Of a stretch of DNA of 64,000 nucleotides, positions 1 through 8,466 are shown piece after piece. Positions within the stretch are counted from its first letter, which is position 1. Each line of letters starts with the position of its first letter. The notes below the pieces were generated by a model that had not been told where the DNA came from, did no database searches, and saw only the letters and a list, made by a program, of their open reading frames with translations. The translations under genes were made by a program, and so were the position numbers. The stretch comes from Rhizobium sp. SL86 (GTDB lineage Bacteria > Pseudomonadota > Alphaproteobacteria > Rhizobiales > Rhizobiaceae). Location of the stretch: NCBI RefSeq assembly GCF_026672545.1, contig NZ_JAPPRJ010000001.1, forward strand, positions 124,001 through 188,000, written 5' to 3'.

Positions 1-1944
1 GGTATCGAATGGAATCACGGGCTGACCAACGAGAACGGCCTGAAGGGCGCCGATCTCATCGCCGAATTCGTCAAACATCTGCCGAATGCGCCCGGCGTCT
101 ACCGGATGTTCAACGAGGCGGGCGACGTGCTTTATGTCGGCAAGGCCCGCAGCCTGAAAAAACGCGTCTCGAACTATGCCCAGGGCCGCGTCCACTCCAA
201 CCGCCTGTCGAAGATGGTGCGCGAGACGGCGCAGATGGAATTCGTCACGACGCGGACGGAAACCGAGGCGCTGCTGCTCGAAGCCAATCTCATCAAGCGG
301 CTGCGCCCGCGCTTCAACGTTCTGCTGCGCGACGACAAGAGCTTTCCTTATATCATGGTGACGGGCGATCATCGCGCGCCGGCCATCTACAAACATCGCG
401 GCGCCCGCGCCCGCAAGGGCGACTATTTCGGCCCCTTTGCCTCTGCCGGCGCCGTTGGACGCACGATCAACTCGCTGCAGCGCGCCTTTTTGTTGCGCAC
501 CTGCACCGACAGCGTGTTCGAGGCGCGCACGCGGCCCTGCCTGCTCTACCAGATCAAACGCTGTTCCGGGCCCTGCACGCACGAGATTTCCGATGCGGAT
601 TATGCAGGGCTGGTCAACGAAGCGAAGGATTTCCTGTCCGGCCGCAGCCAGAACGTCAAGGAATCGATCGCAAGACAGATGGCGGAAGCCTCCGAAGATC
701 TCGATTTCGAGCGCGCCGCCGTCTATCGCGACCGCCTGTCCGCCCTCTCTCATGTGCAGAGCCACCAGGGCATCAATCCGGCCGGCGTCGAGGAAGCGGA
801 TGTGTTCGCCATCCATCACGAGGGCGGGCTGACCTGTATCCAGGTCTTCTTTTTCCGTGCCGGGCAGAACTGGGGCAATCAGGCCTATTTCCCGAAGGCC
901 GATCCGCAGTTGACGGGTTCGGAAGTGCTGAATGCCTTCCTGGCGCAGTTTTATGACGACAAGCCGGTGCCGCGGCAGATCCTCTTGTCGGAAACCGTCG
1001 AGGAACAGGAGCTGTTGGCCCAGGCGCTCTCCGAAAAGGCCGGGCACAAGGTGGCGATCCAGGTGCCGCAGCGCGGCGAAAAACGCGATCTGGTCGACCA
1101 TGTTCTCGCCAATGCCCGTGAGGCGCATGGCCGCAAGCTGGCCGAGACCGCCTCACAGGAACGGCTGCTGAAGGGTTTTGCCGAGACTTTTGGCCTCGCT
1201 TATGTGCCGCGCCGCATCGAGATCTACGACAATTCGCACATCATGGGCACCAATGCCGTGGGCGGCATGGTGGTGGCGGGGCCGGAAGGTTTCGTGAAGG
1301 GCCAGTATCGCAAGTTCAACATCAAATCGACCGACATCACCCCCGGCGACGACTTTGGCATGATGCGGGAGGTGATGACCCGCCGTTTCTCGCGCCTGCT
1401 GAAGGAAGAAGGCCTGCCGGACCGTGCGGCTCAGGCCAATCCCGAGGCAAGTCCGGAGGATGCCGCCGATCAGGCCTTCCCCGCCTGGCCGGACGTCATC
1501 CTGATCGATGGAGGCCAGGGGCAGATGACGGCGGTGCGCGCCATTCTCGACGAACTCGGCATCCGCGATGTGGTGACCGCCATCGGTGTTGCCAAGGGCG
1601 TTGACCGCGATGCGGGGCGCGAGCGGTTCTTTGCCGATGGCCGCAGCGATTTCTCGCTGCCGCCGCGCGACCCCGTGCTCTATTTTATCCAGCGCCTGCG
1701 TGACGAGGCGCACCGTTTTGCCATCGGCTCGCACCGGGCACGACGCAAGAAGGAAATGGTGAAAAACCCGCTCGACGAGATTTCGGGAATCGGTCCCAGC
1801 CGCAAGCGGGCGCTGCTGCAGCATTTCGGCACCGCCAAGGCGGTGTCGCGCGCCGGCATCTCCGATCTGATGGCGGTGGAGGGCATTTCGGAAGCCGTCG
1901 CCAAACAGATCTACAATCATTTTCACGAAAGCCGGGCCGGATGA
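1..1944 (+). CDS. uvrC: Excinuclease ABC subunit C (5' end outside the window)
   Basis: UvrC makes the two incisions flanking a DNA lesion in nucleotide excision repair, acting with UvrA and UvrB. The reading frame is open from base 1, so the true start lies upstream; the internal ATG at 106 is not the start because the conserved [10 protein letters not shown] stretch lies across it. Seen in order: GIY-YIG nuclease (GVYRMF, then [14 protein letters not shown]), a Cys-containing segment ([11 protein letters not shown]), a UvrB-binding UVR-like region ([14 protein letters not shown]), the RNase H-like endonuclease half ([24 protein letters not shown]) and a C-terminal helix-hairpin-helix ([17 protein letters not shown]). 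The 647 visible codons fit a family of about 610 to 690 residues. pgsA follows 91 bp downstream. Confidence 0.97.
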   Translation, partial: GIEWNHGLTNENGLKGADLIAEFVKHLPNAPGVYRMFNEAGDVLYVGKARSLKKRVSNYAQGRVHSNRLSKMVRETAQMEFVTTRTETEALLLEANLIKRLRPRFNVLLRDDKSFPYIMVTGDHRAPAIYKHRGARARKGDYFGPFASAGAVGRTINSLQRAFLLRTCTDSVFEARTRPCLLYQIKRCSGPCTHEISDADYAGLVNEAKDFLSGRSQNVKESIARQMAEASEDLDFERAAVYRDRLSALSHVQSHQGINPAGVEEADVFAIHHEGGLTCIQVFFFRAGQNWGNQAYFPKADPQLTGSEVLNAFLAQFYDDKPVPRQILLSETVEEQELLAQALSEKAGHKVAIQVPQRGEKRDLVDHVLANAREAHGRKLAETASQERLLKGFAETFGLAYVPRRIEIYDNSHIMGTNAVGGMVVAGPEGFVKGQYRKFNIKSTDITPGDDFGMMREVMTRRFSRLLKEEGLPDRAAQANPEASPEDAADQAFPAWPDVILIDGGQGQMTAVRAILDELGIRDVVTAIGVAKGVDRDAGRERFFADGRSDFSLPPRDPVLYFIQRLRDEAHRFAIGSHRARRKKEMVKNPLDEISGIGPSRKRALLQHFGTAKAVSRAGISDLMAVEGISEAVAKQIYNHFHESRAG

Positions 1945-2035
1945 TCACAGCTCCAGACAAATTCGGTCACAATTGGAGTTGACGCTTCGACCTCGACACA
2001 TCAACTAAGGTTTCGGATCAGGTAGCAGGTATCCC

Positions 2036-2623
2036 ATGGCGTCGCGCGCATACAACATTCCCAACCTTCTGACCTACGCGCGAATCGTGGCCGTTCCGAT
2101 CGTGGTCGCCTGCTTTTTCGTCGAAGGCAGGCTGCAGAGTTCGGATCTGGCCCGCTGGACCGCACTCGGCATCTTTGTCGTCGCCTCGATCACCGACTAC
2201 CTCGACGGTTACCTCGCCCGCATCTGGAACCAGACCTCCAATATCGGCCGGATGCTCGATCCGATCGCCGACAAGCTGCTGGTCGCCTCCGTGCTGCTGT
2301 TGATGGCCGCCGATGGCACGATTGCCGGCTGGTCGCTCTGGGCCGCCATCACCATTCTCTGCCGCGAAATCCTCGTCTCCGGCCTGCGCGAATACCTGGC
2401 GGCGCTGAAGGTGGCGGTGCCGGTGACCCGCATTGCTAAGTGGAAAACGACGATCCAGATGGTGTCGATCGCCTTCCTGCTGGCGGGACCGGCGGGCGAC
2501 AAGTTCGGCCTCCACACGACGACGCTCGGGATCATCCTCCTGTGGCTCGCCGCCATCCTGACGATCTACACCGGTTACGACTACTTCAAGGCCGGCCTCA
2601 AACATGTGGTGGACGAAGAATGA
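2036..2623 (+). CDS. pgsA: CDP-diacylglycerol--glycerol-3-phosphate 3-phosphatidyltransferase
   Basis: Makes phosphatidylglycerophosphate from CDP-diacylglycerol and glycerol-3-phosphate, the committed step to phosphatidylglycerol and cardiolipin, in the inner membrane. The protein of 195 residues has the CDP-alcohol phosphotransferase signature DG-x2-AR-x8-G-x3-D-x3-D, visible as DGYLAR, then GRMLDPIADK, and several hydrophobic helices. It starts NIPNLLTYARI, the usual N-terminus of this family. The ATG at 2036 is preceded by AGGT about 6 bases upstream. Its stop overlaps the start of moaD by four bases (ATGA), so the two are translationally coupled. Confidence 0.96.
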   Translation: MASRAYNIPNLLTYARIVAVPIVVACFFVEGRLQSSDLARWTALGIFVVASITDYLDGYLARIWNQTSNIGRMLDPIADKLLVASVLLLMAADGTIAGWSLWAAITILCREILVSGLREYLAALKVAVPVTRIAKWKTTIQMVSIAFLLAGPAGDKFGLHTTTLGIILLWLAAILTIYTGYDYFKAGLKHVVDEE

Positions 2624-2877
2624 AGGTAAAACTCGTCTATTTCGCCTGGGTGCGCGAGAGGATCGACAAGCCGGAGGAAGAAATCGAGCTTCCGGCGCAT
2701 GTGGTGACGGCCCGCGACCTGCTCAATCACTTGAAGACGCTGGGCGACGGTTACGAGGCAGCACTCCAATATCCGGAGGTGATCCGGGTGGCGGTGAACC
2801 AGGAACATGTCGACCAGGACGAACCGATTGCCGGTGCCCGCGAGATCGGCATCTTTCCCCCGATGACGGGCGGATGA
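2620..2877 (+). CDS. moaD: Molybdopterin synthase small subunit (sulfur carrier)
   Basis: MoaD is the ubiquitin-like sulfur carrier that, as a C-terminal thiocarboxylate, donates sulfur to precursor Z in the MoaD2-MoaE2 complex. The 85-residue protein has the beta-grasp length and ends in the diagnostic Gly-Gly (PPMTGG). I chose the ATG at 2620, which overlaps the pgsA stop codon; a longer open frame exists upstream but lies inside pgsA and is out of frame with it. moaE follows after a 227 bp gap that contains a RIME-like repeat, so moaD and moaE may still be co-transcribed. Confidence 0.93.
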   Translation: MKVKLVYFAWVRERIDKPEEEIELPAHVVTARDLLNHLKTLGDGYEAALQYPEVIRVAVNQEHVDQDEPIAGAREIGIFPPMTGG

Positions 2878-2890
2878 GGTCGGATAAAGA

Positions 2891-3059
2891 CCCCCTCTGC
2901 CTTGCCGGGCATCTCCCCCCCAAGGGGGGAGACTGGCTGGGATCATTCGTTTCGCCACACCACACGGACCTCACCTGCCGAACACCATTTGCGTGGGAAG
3001 GTCGCGCCGCATATGGTCTCCCCCCTTGTGGGGGAGATGGCCGGCAGGCCAGAGGGGGA
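2891..3059. repeat. RIME-like rhizobial intergenic palindromic repeat
   Basis: Two related blocks in inverted orientation, about 2891-2944 and 3018-3059, separated by roughly 75 bases. Each block contains a C-rich/G-rich palindrome (CTCCCCCC...GGGGGGAG) next to a TGCCGG core with CCCCTCTG, so the whole region can fold into a long stem with smaller terminal stems. This two-palindrome layout matches the rhizobial RIME family of intergenic mosaic elements. Related copies sit at 9376-9626 and 63786-63835. It separates moaD from moaE and could affect transcript stability; that part is inference. Confidence 0.75.
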
Positions 3060-3104
3060 ATAGCACTCAACGGCATAGGTGCCGGATAAAGTGAGGCATT
3101 CGGC

Positions 3105-3578
3105 ATGACAACACCAACCATCCGCGTCCAGAGCGAGGATTTCGACCTCCAGACGGAGATCGACCGGCTGGTGGCGGGCCGGACGGATATCGGCGCCGTC
3201 GTCACCTTCAGCGGGCTGTGCCGCGACGAAGGCGGCAGCCTGAACGCGCTCGAACTCGAACATTATCCTGGCATGGCGGAAGCGGAAATGCGGCGGATCG
3301 CCGAGCTTGCGGTCGAGCGATTCGCGCTGCAGGGCCTCACCGCCATTCACCGCTACGGCAAGATTGCCCCCGGCGAGAACATCGTGCTTGTCATTGCCGC
3401 CTCCCCGCACCGCCAGGCGGCTTTCGACGGTGCCAATTTTGTCATGGATTTTTTGAAGACCGCCGCGCCCTTCTGGAAAAAGGAACATCCGAAGGACGGA
3501 ACCTCCGGTGACTGGGTTCCGGCGAAGGACGCCGATGACAGCGCCCGCGACCGGTGGCTGACGCCGCGAACCGAATAA
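3105..3578 (+). CDS. moaE: Molybdopterin synthase catalytic subunit
   Basis: Large subunit of molybdopterin synthase, which converts cyclic pyranopterin monophosphate to molybdopterin using MoaD thiocarboxylate. The 157-residue product shows the family features DIGAVVTFSGLCRDE near residue 30, LELEHYPGMAE, IHRYGKIAPGENIVLV and the C-terminal active-site lysine region PFWKKEHPKDG. The ATG at 3105 has GAGG about 8 bases upstream. The partner moaD lies just upstream on the same strand, separated by the RIME-like repeat. Confidence 0.95.
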   Translation: MTTPTIRVQSEDFDLQTEIDRLVAGRTDIGAVVTFSGLCRDEGGSLNALELEHYPGMAEAEMRRIAELAVERFALQGLTAIHRYGKIAPGENIVLVIAASPHRQAAFDGANFVMDFLKTAAPFWKKEHPKDGTSGDWVPAKDADDSARDRWLTPRTE

Positions 3579-3872
3579 ACCTCCGAGAAGCGCAAGGTGC
3601 CGATCGCCGGCATAACCATAGAGATCAAGCGCCGGCAGCGTCACGGAAGTGACGATATCGAACTCGCCGCTGCCCCGCGCGAAATCCGCTTTGTTTGGCA
3701 TGGCTGCAGTGTTCGCGATGCCGGATCCAGGGGGAAATGCATGCAAGCGAAGCAATCGGGACGAGAGTCCAGCCTCGGATAAGCCGCTTCCCCTCAGATG
3801 GGATCAACATCGAATCATTGATCCTTGCCACAAGGAGCGCCATGCGCGCGGAACGAGGTGGAGTTAGACTGT
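3579..3872. other. Intergenic region between moaE and the methyltransferase gene
   Basis: About 294 bases with no gene I can support. The minus strand from about 3698 down to 3579 reads as an open, GC3-rich, protein-like stretch (MPNKADFARGSGEF...), but it runs on antisense into moaE, so it is at best a gene remnant. A Shine-Dalgarno-like GAGGTGGAG lies at 3855-3863 for the next gene. Confidence 0.4.
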
Positions 3873-5084
3873 ATGAATGACGTGAACCAATATTCGGGCA
3901 ACGCTGTCGACGAACTTGAGCAGATGCGGCGCATGCTCGCCGATTCGCAGAGCGAAGTTGCGCAGCTGCGCAAGGTCGCATCCGAGGCGTTGGACGTGGC
4001 ACGGCGCGCACAGAGTGCCGCTGGCCATCCGAATGGCATGCCCTCCGCCGGTGCTTCCACCGATGGAACCATGACGAAGATTGCAGCGACGCTTCACCAC
4101 GGCGGCCTGGCGTCCAGCGTCGGTGAAACCGTTCTCAGCGTCGCGATCCGCGATGCCTATGTCCAATATGCCGAGGTCGTTTCGATCGCCCGCCGCTCGA
4201 GCGAACTTCAAGCAATCATCGATGAGCGATTGCTGAAGTCAGCCTATGCCTCCGGAACTGATCCCCTGGTGGCACAACGCCATCGCACGGCGGATGACTA
4301 TCAGAAACTGCACAATTTCGACAAAGGCTACCAGGACAACAACTGGCTCGTGGATCATTGTGATGCGATCCAGTCGATCCAGCCTCGGACCGTTGTCGAG
4401 GTCGGCTGCGGGAATGGGCGGTTCCTGCGCAAGATTTCGGCTCAGGTCCCACAGGTGATCGGCCTCGACTGGGCCCGTTCGCCGCACCTTCGCGAATTGC
4501 CCGCAAACGTCGAGTTCAGAACGACGGATGTCTTGAAGGACGACATTGCCACAGGCGATATCTGCGTATCGGCTGACGTTCTGGAGCATTTCGAACCGCC
4601 CGTCCTGCCCGGTCTCATTCGCAAGATGCATGCCGCTGCGCGCTACAATTACCATGTCATCGCCTGCTATGACGACGGGCACAGCCATTGCTCCGTCTTT
4701 CACCCGGGACAGTGGGCCGGACTGTTCCAGCAGGTGTCGCCGGATTACCGTCTCGTTGGCACGATCACGCGCCCGGGCCGGCCGGACCGTATCGCATGCG
4801 TCATCACCAATGTGCCGAATGCGGAGCGTTTCTTCCCGAAACTTGGCCCGATCGTGGGGACATGGGCGACGGCCGACGGAAAGACGCTGCGGATCCTCAA
4901 CAATTTCAAGGTCGACATCGGCGGCACCGTCGTTGCGAGCTGGTTCCCGATGGCAAATGGGACCGCGGCCATGAAATGGAATGAGAACAACGTGATCGAT
5001 CTCCTGGCACTCAATCACGACGGCTCGCAGATGACGGTTCAGAACAGCAAAGGCGCCGTGTTCAACGTCCGCAAGGTCAATTGA
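3873..5084 (+). CDS. Class I SAM-dependent methyltransferase with N-terminal coiled coil and C-terminal beta-rich tail
   Basis: Predicted methyltransferase of 403 residues; the substrate is unknown. Residues about 10-50 are charged and heptad-like (ELEQMRRMLADSQSEVAQLR), suggesting a coiled coil. SAM motif I is VVEVGCGNGRF near residue 172, followed by GLDWARSP (acidic residue of motif II) and ICVSADVLEHF (motif IV). Residues about 325-403 form a separate stretch starting VGTWATADGKTLRIL, with alternating hydrophobic residues typical of a small beta domain. I chose ATG 3873, which has GAGGTGGAG upstream; an in-frame TTG at 3825 is the alternative. The next gene, a sulfotransferase on the opposite strand, suggests glycan or lipid decoration, which is inference. 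Confidence 0.8.
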   Translation: MNDVNQYSGNAVDELEQMRRMLADSQSEVAQLRKVASEALDVARRAQSAAGHPNGMPSAGASTDGTMTKIAATLHHGGLASSVGETVLSVAIRDAYVQYAEVVSIARRSSELQAIIDERLLKSAYASGTDPLVAQRHRTADDYQKLHNFDKGYQDNNWLVDHCDAIQSIQPRTVVEVGCGNGRFLRKISAQVPQVIGLDWARSPHLRELPANVEFRTTDVLKDDIATGDICVSADVLEHFEPPVLPGLIRKMHAAARYNYHVIACYDDGHSHCSVFHPGQWAGLFQQVSPDYRLVGTITRPGRPDRIACVITNVPNAERFFPKLGPIVGTWATADGKTLRILNNFKVDIGGTVVASWFPMANGTAAMKWNENNVIDLLALNHDGSQMTVQNSKGAVFNVRKVN

Positions 5085-5481
5085 CGGGCGAGAACCGCCC
5101 GTCGCCCATCTCGGCCCGCTGAGGCCTGTGAAACCGGCATTTCCGCCTGGATCCTTCGGGGGATGGGCGGACGTGCCGTATTTGCTTTTGGTCCCCCTCT
5201 CTTTTCCTCAAAACCCCTTCCGTCAACAGAACTTGCGTTCTGACGGCACGCAATTGTCCCAAGACCAGAAGGCCGGTCCGGAATTTTCCGGCCAGCCCGT
5301 GCTTGTTCGTTTCATTGCAATGTGTTGTTTTTATCCAGGACAACAGCGGCCGATCATCAAGGCCAGCGTGCCGCCCCATCTACTCAATCGAGAAGAACCC
5401 GGCGAAGATCGACCGCGTCCTTCGGGCCAGCGCCGCCCGCGTTTTTAGGGCGGGCTGCTGTTCGAAGAGAGGCATCGCCAC
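5085..5481. other. Gene-free region between two convergent genes
   Basis: 397 bases between the 3' ends of the methyltransferase and sulfotransferase genes. A 7 bp hairpin (GACGGGC / GCCCGTC, 5083-5103) overlaps the methyltransferase stop codon and may end its transcript, though no T-run follows. A second short hairpin, GGCCGG / CCGGCC, lies at 5271-5293. The open frame at 5128-5448 lacks recognisable protein character and no ribosome site supports it. Nothing else was seen. Confidence 0.5.
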
Positions 5482-6225
5482 TCAGGCGCGCTTTGCCATC
5501 GCGGACATCTCATCCGCATGGTCAGCGACATTGCCCTCGCGCACGGATTGATAAAGCGCATCCAGCCTTGCGCCGCCCTTTGCCTTCCAAAGTGCGTCGA
5601 GTGAGGCATTCCAAACGGCGGCGTGATTGCTCGGTTTGTTCGTCCAGGTCAAGGAACGGCCCTTCGCGCTCTCGATGACCCGTTCCGCATCGGCCACGGA
5701 AATCGTGACATCCAGGGTTTCGGCCAGGGCCCGCATGCTGGCAACCGTCCACAAGTCCTCGTAGACGAACATGCTGTCCTTCCTCCAGGACACGAAACTC
5801 GCATAGACCGGGAAGAAATTCGCCGATGCGGCGGGGCCGAACCATCGGATCCAGCTCAGGAAGTTGTTTCGCGGGCTGCGGATCACTGTCACGACCTTCA
5901 TCCCGTCCAGCAGATCCCGGCGACGCCATGCGACATGCGCGTGGACCAGCGTCCGGCTCGGCTGCGGCGACATCAGGAAGCCGCGCACCTCGCTCTTGCC
6001 TCGATAGGTATGGGCGTTCTTCAGATAATCATCAAAATGGCGTTTCGCGTCATGCGACAGAAATATGGATTCGTCACCGTAGGAGATCGGGCGGCTGTAG
6101 CACTCGTCCTTCCCCAAGGCCTTCACAAAGGCGCGTTTCTGGAAGCCAAGGGCTTCCACGGCCTGCAGCAGAGCATGCGTTCCTGACTTCGGAGTACCAT
6201 TGCACACGATCGGGGAAAAACTCAT
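5482..6225 (-). CDS. Sulfotransferase family protein
   Basis: Predicted PAPS-dependent sulfotransferase of 247 residues. The N-terminus carries the 5'-phosphosulfate loop (NGTPKSGTHALLQAV, residues about 9-23), and the 3'-phosphate-binding motif is seen as VIRSPRNNFLSWIRW near residue 117. The ATG at 6225 has AAGG about 9 bases upstream. The protein is of ordinary length for bacterial single-domain sulfotransferases. It is convergent with a methyltransferase gene and has no biosynthetic operon around it. The acceptor is unknown; surface polysaccharide or lipid is plausible in rhizobia. Its isolation suggests an accessory gene. Confidence 0.83.
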   Translation of the reverse strand: MSFSPIVCNGTPKSGTHALLQAVEALGFQKRAFVKALGKDECYSRPISYGDESIFLSHDAKRHFDDYLKNAHTYRGKSEVRGFLMSPQPSRTLVHAHVAWRRRDLLDGMKVVTVIRSPRNNFLSWIRWFGPAASANFFPVYASFVSWRKDSMFVYEDLWTVASMRALAETLDVTISVADAERVIESAKGRSLTWTNKPSNHAAVWNASLDALWKAKGGARLDALYQSVREGNVADHADEMSAMAKRA

Positions 6226-6403
6226 CGGCTTGCCTTCTGCAGTTTGCGACGTCTGTCACCAGTATCGACCTTCAACCTTTCCCAAACCTAGCGTCGAACA
6301 AGGACACGCCATGCTACCGGACGATCGTCCTCGGGCGACGTGCCTCGGATACGCACGGGTCGTTCCTCCGAAAATTACACGCCGTCCGCGCCGCCTACCC
6401 CTC

Positions 6404-7294
6404 TCAGATCATCACCCGTTCGCGACGCCGGATGACGAGCAGCAAAACGAGGCCGCCCAGCAAAACGGCGTCGCGCCAGAACACCGGGCCGAAACCGCTC
6501 CAGAGGGTTTCCGCCACACCCACGGCAGCAGCCCCGAGGGCGGCCTTCAGCGGATGGTGGTGACCGCCGACAGCGGCAATCAGGATCACCTTCAAACCGA
6601 AGACGAGGCCTGCGCCGAAATCCATGGTGCCGTAATAGGCCGTGGCGAGAACGCCCGACAGGGCAGCGAACGATGCCGCCAGCCCATAGGCCGAAGCGGC
6701 GAGACGTGCCGCATCGACGCCGCAGAGTTCCGCCGCCAGCGGATCCTCGCAGACCGCACGCCAGTGCCTTCCCCAACGGCTTGCGCGCAGAAACAGCGCG
6801 CCGAGCCCCACCATCAGGATCAGCACGACCGTGTTGATCAGTTGCAGGACGGTCAGGGCGCCCGCCCCGCCCGGCACCACGGGAACGGCGGCATTCAGAA
6901 ACGGCGGCAGCCAGAGTTCGCGTGTTCCCGAGATCAGCCGAGCCCCCTCCATCAGCACCAGCAGCAGGCCGAGCGAAGCCACCGTCAGCGCGTTGGGCGA
7001 AATCCGCGCCAGCGGTGCCACGACCTGGCGTCCGATCAGGATACCGAGACCGCAGACGAGGCAGACCGCCGATGCGGCACCGAGGCCAAGGGCTGCGGGA
7101 AAGGTCAGGAACAGCCGGTTCCAGCCCCAATGAGAGACCAGGAGGAAGACATGGCCGGCACAGGCAAACAAAGCGCCATAGGTGATGTCGGCCCGCTTGG
7201 TGATGGCGAAGGCCAAGGCATAACCAAAGGCAAGCGCCGCATAGAGCGAGGCGAGCGGTAATGCGTTCAGCAGGAGTTGGACAAGATAGGCCAT
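6404..7294 (-). CDS. LivH-type branched-chain amino acid ABC transporter permease, without partner genes
   Basis: A 296-residue integral membrane protein of the LivH permease family, with about eight hydrophobic segments and family-like stretches such as LLNALPLASLYAALAFGYAL at the start, NALTVASLGLLLVLMEGARL in the middle and FGLKVILIAAVGGHHHPLKA near the end. LivH normally pairs with LivM, the ATPases LivG and LivF and a periplasmic binding protein; none is next to it here. The frame is open much further upstream, but ATG 7294 has a strong GGAGGAGAAA site in front. It is divergent from a CGNR regulator, with a perfect inverted repeat between them, so control by that regulator is likely (inference). 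Confidence 0.85.
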   Translation of the reverse strand: MAYLVQLLLNALPLASLYAALAFGYALAFAITKRADITYGALFACAGHVFLLVSHWGWNRLFLTFPAALGLGAASAVCLVCGLGILIGRQVVAPLARISPNALTVASLGLLLVLMEGARLISGTRELWLPPFLNAAVPVVPGGAGALTVLQLINTVVLILMVGLGALFLRASRWGRHWRAVCEDPLAAELCGVDAARLAASAYGLAASFAALSGVLATAYYGTMDFGAGLVFGLKVILIAAVGGHHHPLKAALGAAAVGVAETLWSGFGPVFWRDAVLLGGLVLLLVIRRRERVMI

Positions 7295-7314
7295 GGCATT
7301 TCTCCTCCCGCATT

Positions 7315-7346
7315 TATAACTGGTAAAATGGCTTTTACCAGTTATA
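7315..7346. promoter_or_regulatory. Perfect 14+14 bp inverted repeat, candidate operator of the CGNR regulator
   Basis: Arms TATAACTGGTAAAA (7315-7328) and TTTTACCAGTTATA (7333-7346) are exact reverse complements around the spacer TGGC. The site lies in the 60 bp between the divergent permease and CGNR regulator genes, 20 bases before the permease start and 8 before the regulator start. Symmetry and position fit a dimeric repressor site controlling both genes. No experimental evidence is available from sequence alone. Confidence 0.7.
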
Positions 7347-7354
7347 TTCCGGCC

Positions 7355-7903
7355 ATGAGCTTTTCCTGGACCCCTCACCGTTTTGCCGGCGGCGCGCTGG
7401 CGCTCGATGTCGCCAACAGCGTGATCCTGCGCTTCGACGCTGCCCGCAGCATCGATCGTTTTGCCGACCCAGCCCAGCTGTCCGCCTTTCCGCAAGCGGC
7501 TGCGGCATTTTCCGCCGAACGCGCCCTGTTCGGAGCTTTGACACCCGTTAAGCCACAGAATCACGCGGCTTTTCTTGGGCTGCGCGAGGCGATAGACCGG
7601 CATTTTCGCGCCGCGGCCGAGGGGATGCCGTCCGACCCTCTGCTCGCCGATCTTCTGCAAGCGGCCGCCTTGCTCTTGCGGCAGTCCCCGGATCCACACT
7701 CGCTCGAGGCCCAGACAGTGCACTCGGCACTGCGGCTGATCGCCTTGCCGGAGCCGGAGCGGCTGAAGATCTGCGGCCATTGCGGATGGTTGTTTCTCGA
7801 CCGCAGCAAGAACAAAAGCCGCTTCTGGTGCGACATGGCCGTGTGCGGCAATCGCGCCAAGGCGGCCCGTCATTACCGACGCAAGAAAGGGGAACCGGAA
7901 TGA
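7355..7903 (+). CDS. CGNR zinc-finger (ABATE-domain) transcriptional regulator
   Basis: Predicted DNA-binding regulator of 182 residues. The N-terminal ABATE-like region begins WTPHRFAGGALALDVANSV; the C-terminal zinc finger is visible as CGHCGWLFLDRSKNKSRFWC followed by DMAVCGNRAKAARHYRRKK, containing the CGNR signature and four likely zinc-binding cysteines. ATG 7355 is preferred because the protein then starts as homologues usually do; an ATG at 7328, inside the palindrome, and a TTG at 7277 are alternatives. No good ribosome site precedes 7355, so the message could be leaderless. Its stop overlaps the next start by ATGA. Likely autoregulated through the palindrome just upstream. Confidence 0.87.
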   Translation: MSFSWTPHRFAGGALALDVANSVILRFDAARSIDRFADPAQLSAFPQAAAAFSAERALFGALTPVKPQNHAAFLGLREAIDRHFRAAAEGMPSDPLLADLLQAAALLLRQSPDPHSLEAQTVHSALRLIALPEPERLKICGHCGWLFLDRSKNKSRFWCDMAVCGNRAKAARHYRRKKGEPE

Positions 7904-8400
7904 AAACGAATATCACCGTCGCGGCGCTGTGCCTGCTCACCCTCACCGCCTGCCAGCGCGAGGCGGAAAAACTGGCAGAGTTTTCCGGCCATATCTTCGT
8001 GTTCAACTATCGCCTGTCCAAGGCGAACTACGTGGTGACGCTGAGGCCGACCGCGCCGCTGCCGGAGGGCGGTGTGGCGATTGCCCGGTTTGAAAACCCG
8101 CGCGGCGGCGAACCGCTTGTCACGCAAGCAAAACTTTATCCGAAGATGGAAAAGATCGTGCTGGAAAGCCCCAACCTGCAATGCGTGCGCGAGGGCCGCT
8201 CCTATGCGGTGAAGATCGACCTGGCGGACGCCAAGGGCACGGTGTTGCAGCAGCTCGATACCAAGGTGCTGGCCACCATCGACCAGAGCATCCTGCCGGC
8301 CAATTCCATCGTTGTCGGCCCCGCCTATGACATGAATCCGAAGGTGTTCAAGGCCGGTGGGCAGATCGATCTGACGCCGGTGCAGGATTGCCCGGCCTGA
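7900..8400 (+). CDS. Hypothetical lipoprotein
   Basis: A 166-residue protein that begins with a lipoprotein signal peptide: MKTNITVAALCLLTLTACQR, with lipobox LTAC and the lipidated Cys near residue 18. The rest has no motif I recognise; it is mixed polar and beta-like (FNYRLSKANYVVTLRPTAPL). A conserved-looking C-terminal stretch ends in DLTPVQDCPA with a cysteine. The start at 7900 overlaps the CGNR gene stop by four bases, so it is translated from the same message and may be part of that regulator's unit. The function is unknown; the call rests on the signal peptide. Confidence 0.75.
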   Translation: MKTNITVAALCLLTLTACQREAEKLAEFSGHIFVFNYRLSKANYVVTLRPTAPLPEGGVAIARFENPRGGEPLVTQAKLYPKMEKIVLESPNLQCVREGRSYAVKIDLADAKGTVLQQLDTKVLATIDQSILPANSIVVGPAYDMNPKVFKAGGQIDLTPVQDCPA

Positions 8401-8466
8401 CACTTTGCAGGCACGGGACTGGATGATACATCACTGGGATCGATCACTCATCCGGACACCATCATC

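Noticed and set aside
1153-1926. 257-codon minus-strand frame inside uvrC
   Set aside because: Antisense shadow of uvrC with no ribosome site or family features.
106-1944. uvrC starting at ATG 106
   Set aside because: Conserved UvrC residues lie upstream of 106 in the same frame, so the gene continues beyond the window start.
5128-5448. 106-codon frame between the methyltransferase and sulfotransferase
   Set aside because: Pro-rich and low-complexity with no ribosome site; more likely untranslated.
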